A stretch of 64,000 nt of DNA from Streptomyces calvus (GTDB lineage: Bacteria; Actinomycetota; Actinomycetes; Streptomycetales; Streptomycetaceae), in assembly GCF_006782915.1 (NCBI RefSeq), contig NZ_VCNP01000017.1:1-64000 (forward strand). Reading direction: 5' to 3'. The position numbers were made by a program, and so were the translations under genes. Below the pieces are notes generated by a model. It ran no database searches, was not told where the DNA came from, and was given only the letters and a program-made list of their open reading frames with translations. Of this stretch, positions 62,501 through 64,000 are shown piece after piece (the stretch's first letter is position 1; each line of letters begins with the position of its first letter).

Positions 62501-62937
62501 GCCTGCGCGATGTCGTCCGCGTAGTCCTCGACGACCCGCCGGGAGCAGATGAGGCGTCGTCGCAGCACCACCTCCCCCGGCGACTCCGGTGACGCGTCGA
62601 ACCACTTCCTCGCGCGCTCGTTGGTCCAGTTCATCACCACCTGGTTGTGGTCGTCGTCCCAGACGCCGCGCCGACCGATGTACCAGGTCTCGATCCCCTC
62701 GACCGGGTCGTCGGCGTCGACACGGCCGATGACCAAACTCTCGCCGCCCAGGCCTCCGTAGGCCTCGGCCTGTTTCTCGGCCTCGTGCCGGTTGGCGATG
62801 CCGTCCTTGCCGGTGGCCGACGCCTCGGCCACGGACTCGCCGCTCATCCGGGCCAGCCGTGCTTCGTAGCAGTCGTAGGCGAAGTCCACCTTCGTCTGCT
62901 CGAAGGCGATGACGTCCGCGTGCTCGGGCACGCTCAT
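59518..62937 (-). CDS. HelD-like superfamily 1 helicase with C-terminal extension
   Basis: The 1139-residue protein has a HelD-type N-terminal coiled-coil region and Walker A GGPGTGKS. The UvrD-like core has Walker B HIIIDEAQDLTPM, a GDLAQATGP motif, TSYRVPAEIM and the motif VI LLYIALTRSTQSL. Homologues associate with RNA polymerase and can recycle stalled complexes or give rifamycin resistance. Unusually, about 370 residues follow the core: a WxxDxW-like module (DQHDWLDVWRVLGSP), a low-complexity linker and a final alpha/beta domain (VVDVSCVTDTGLNLYEVLGAG). No partner gene adjoins it. Confidence 0.8.
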   Translation of the reverse strand: MSVPEHADVIAFEQTKVDFAYDCYEARLARMSGESVAEASATGKDGIANRHEAEKQAEAYGGLGGESLVIGRVDADDPVEGIETWYIGRRGVWDDDHNQVVMNWTNERARKWFDASPESPGEVVLRRRLICSRRVVEDYADDIAQAVSAPPAPGTAVPRPRTAPESADAPAATRRPADQGEQAGQGTQGRPVLTPGDIARIQRRKPQQPDDFLLRDLQRSRSGRMRDIVETIRRDQMALVTGAPSEILVVQGGPGTGKSAVGLHRVTWLVNNDHFKARDILVIGPHQRFLDYVGQVLPTLGTRDVNAVQLSHLWDGDIRGTDSARTRLVKSDERMAAVLRRRVEGEYRPAALDDLTTAPSYEGDEPAFVVTVGGTTLRVARPDIVTALETVQRGGGSYRERRDRFRGLLVDLLLRELVAVAPRRSRDRTIRRDLERNRRVERLVERVWPSPSPAEALRTLYDSPALLRACAEGVLDEAEQTVLHRSRAARADEEPWTLDDRVCLEELRHLITGETPRHYGHIIIDEAQDLTPMQARSLRRRLAVNGSMTVLGDLAQATGPHTYADWDRLGTLLSDHGDCTLTELNTSYRVPAEIMDFAAPLARAIAPELPCPRAVRDAGTGAVRVVGTEADTLIAETLTHVRGLIGTTDGRSLRSVAVIVPDDSAWAAEIDRLLAETDGLTAEERRAVSVLPASQAKGMEFDHVLVVEPSAVAGPEPVGLRLLYIALTRSTQSLTVVHCAPLPPALTGAGDSRPTETGAHRSAEAEGEGTPRIGTDLRVRVTSVGGGMYRADPVDVTTERPLFVAVRSGAVPPAVGTELDTWVLRHSPNATFVTADDFGRKPISATMVRRYLGALDVVEELTHGDVPDDARSRISELKGMATRCLKLDQHDWLDVWRVLGSPDKPGLNRLLHLTVVTNHALKSGTFTPDVFRSELTQSGWSHALAAAREVLRQRLTDTTGPSGPQPPDHHGGPASSAPHEPSRQNAPKESATMATPSQTTDAVADLLRHLEAAVTADRTCKTHEAVRFELMAALLRADRQPENSAVVDVSCVTDTGLNLYEVLGAGRTSHADLRAGAARLLEVDHVLSSKAARRFLVLSEPPAEPWSADAVRDVFTVDVVWRTADGWEGRAAESALGAG

Positions 62938-63263
62938 GGTTCCCCTCCCTCACGGTCCCTGGACCGCGTCGGGCGCAGCGCGCCCGACCCCCTCCACAGG
63001 ACTATCACGCCGGACCGGGTATCAGCAGGTCAGGCCCGGTTGCCGCGGCTCCCGTGGTATGCGCGTCCGCTCAGCACGCCGGTGCGCGGTGGCGGAGCGG
63101 GCGACCACGTCGCCCGGACAGCGCCCACTCGGCACCACCGCTCCGTCTCCGCCCGGCACGTCCCGCCTTTTCCAGAAGGTGTCAATGGACGAAGTACGTC
63201 ACCTGCATGTCGGCGACAGGGCATTGTGAACCCAGCGATCACAGTCGAAACGGAGAACTCCCA
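62938..63263. other. Gap before the EcsC-family gene
   Basis: It lies between divergent genes. I see no supportable coding region or repeat. Confidence 0.5.
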
Positions 63264-64000
63264 TGAGCGCTTGCGCCGTCCCACTCGTCGACGGGCCCGT
63301 CCCGATGAGCGCGTACGAGAAACAGGTGTGGGACACGCTCAACGAGCACTGGCGGCGCCGCAACGACCGCCGTGGACTGCCCAACTGGGCGAGCACCGCG
63401 CTCGGTCGCACCGGTGAGGTCGCGGGAAACGCGGCGAGACGGGTCAGGGACGCCGTGCCGGAGGCGGTCGCGGAACCGATCCGTCGCGCGGGCGACGCGG
63501 TCACCGACACGGCGATGCGCCCGGCGCTCGCCGGCGCGGCGGCCCTGCTCGAACTGGTCAACGACTGGGCCATGGACCTCAACGACCCGAAGAACGTGGA
63601 GGAGCTCGCCCGCAGGCGAGGCTTCGACATCGACTGTTTCACCGAACTGCGGCAGCAGGACCTCCAGGTCTGCGACCGGCTGCTGACCCGCAACACCCTC
63701 AAGTGGCGGACCACCGGAGCGGTCGAGGGCGGCGCCATGGGCCTGCTGGCCATGGTCCCCGTCGCCGGTACCCTCACCGCGATGACGGCGGACATCCTGG
63801 TCGTCCAGGTCCTGAGCACGTCGATAGCGGCGCGCATCGCGTACTCCTACGGCTACGACGCCAAGGATCCCGAGGAGCAGGACTTCATCCAACGCCTGGT
63901 GCAGCAGTCGTTCGTGGCGCAGGCGGCCAAGGCCAAGCCGTTGCGTGACGTCGCGCGGACGGCGGACGCGGTCAAGGGACGCGTGAACTGGTCGCAGAAG
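63264..64000 (+). CDS. EcsC-family protein, cut by the window edge
   Basis: The first 245 residues are present. The N-terminus has YEKQVWDTLNEHW. A linker follows, then the EcsC pattern with hydrophobic segments (AVEGGAMGLLAMVPVAGTLTAMTADILVVQVLSTSIAARIA) and RRGFDIDCFTELRQQDLQ. These proteins are membrane-associated; their biochemical role is not known. The 3' end is outside the window. Confidence 0.65.

Noticed and set aside
1-64000. CRISPR array, tRNA, rRNA or riboswitch
   Set aside because: No regularly spaced repeat array was seen, and no cloverleaf or rRNA-like tract was recognised. I noticed no known riboswitch signature in the leaders. Short or divergent RNAs could be missed by eye.

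Overview
The window looks like chromosomal DNA of a Streptomyces or a very close relative. It is very GC-rich, with GTG/TTG starts and AG-rich ribosome binding sites. Its markers are typical of streptomycetes: sepH, cutRS, a conservon (cvnABCD), DUF4193, DUF3093, DUF3159 and DUF3710 genes, and coproporphyrin ferrochelatase. I see no rRNA, tRNA, CRISPR array, transposase or integrase. All calls were made by reading the sequence and its translations; no database search was run.

Region 1 (1-8.9 kb) is accessory and metabolic. It holds the tail of an ECF41/SigJ-like sigma factor, a DinB/maleylpyruvate-isomerase-like protein, a DUF1479 dioxygenase facing a ROK repressor across a shared palindromic operator, two DUF5994 paralogues, and a Tat-secreted GH11 xylanase with a CGAAACTTTCG site upstream. 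Region 2 (8.9-19.2 kb) is a polymorphic toxin locus. A 2918-residue secreted RHS/YD-repeat protein ends in a nuclease-like toxin domain, and a SMI1/KNR4 immunity-type gene follows it directly. An MmpS-like gene is divergent from it, across a repeat-rich promoter region.

Region 3 (19.5-31.6 kb) appears to be an integrated or tandem island. The last codons of the trmA-type RNA methyltransferase gene (31.6 kb) are repeated at 28.85 kb and at 19.6 kb, in the same orientation. Between the copies lie a TetR/AtzE-AtzG-like amidase/MFS/metallo-hydrolase cluster with twin operators, a complete conservon, a hydrolase fused to a methyltransferase tail, and an AAA ATPase with a PD-(D/E)XK-like C-terminus.

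Region 4 (31.6-58.4 kb) is conserved Streptomyces core. It has a potassium cluster (KimA-like permease, two TrkA proteins, kdpDE without kdpFABC), then an ABC ATPase, an alginate lyase, DUF3710-dut-thioesterase, DUF4193, cutRS, an inositol-phosphatase-family gene and hemH/cpfC, an MFS-sugar lactone oxidase pair, sepH and a rhodanese. Region 5 (58.6-64 kb) holds a VOC protein, a large HelD-like helicase with an unusual C-terminal extension, and the start of an EcsC-family gene cut by the window edge.
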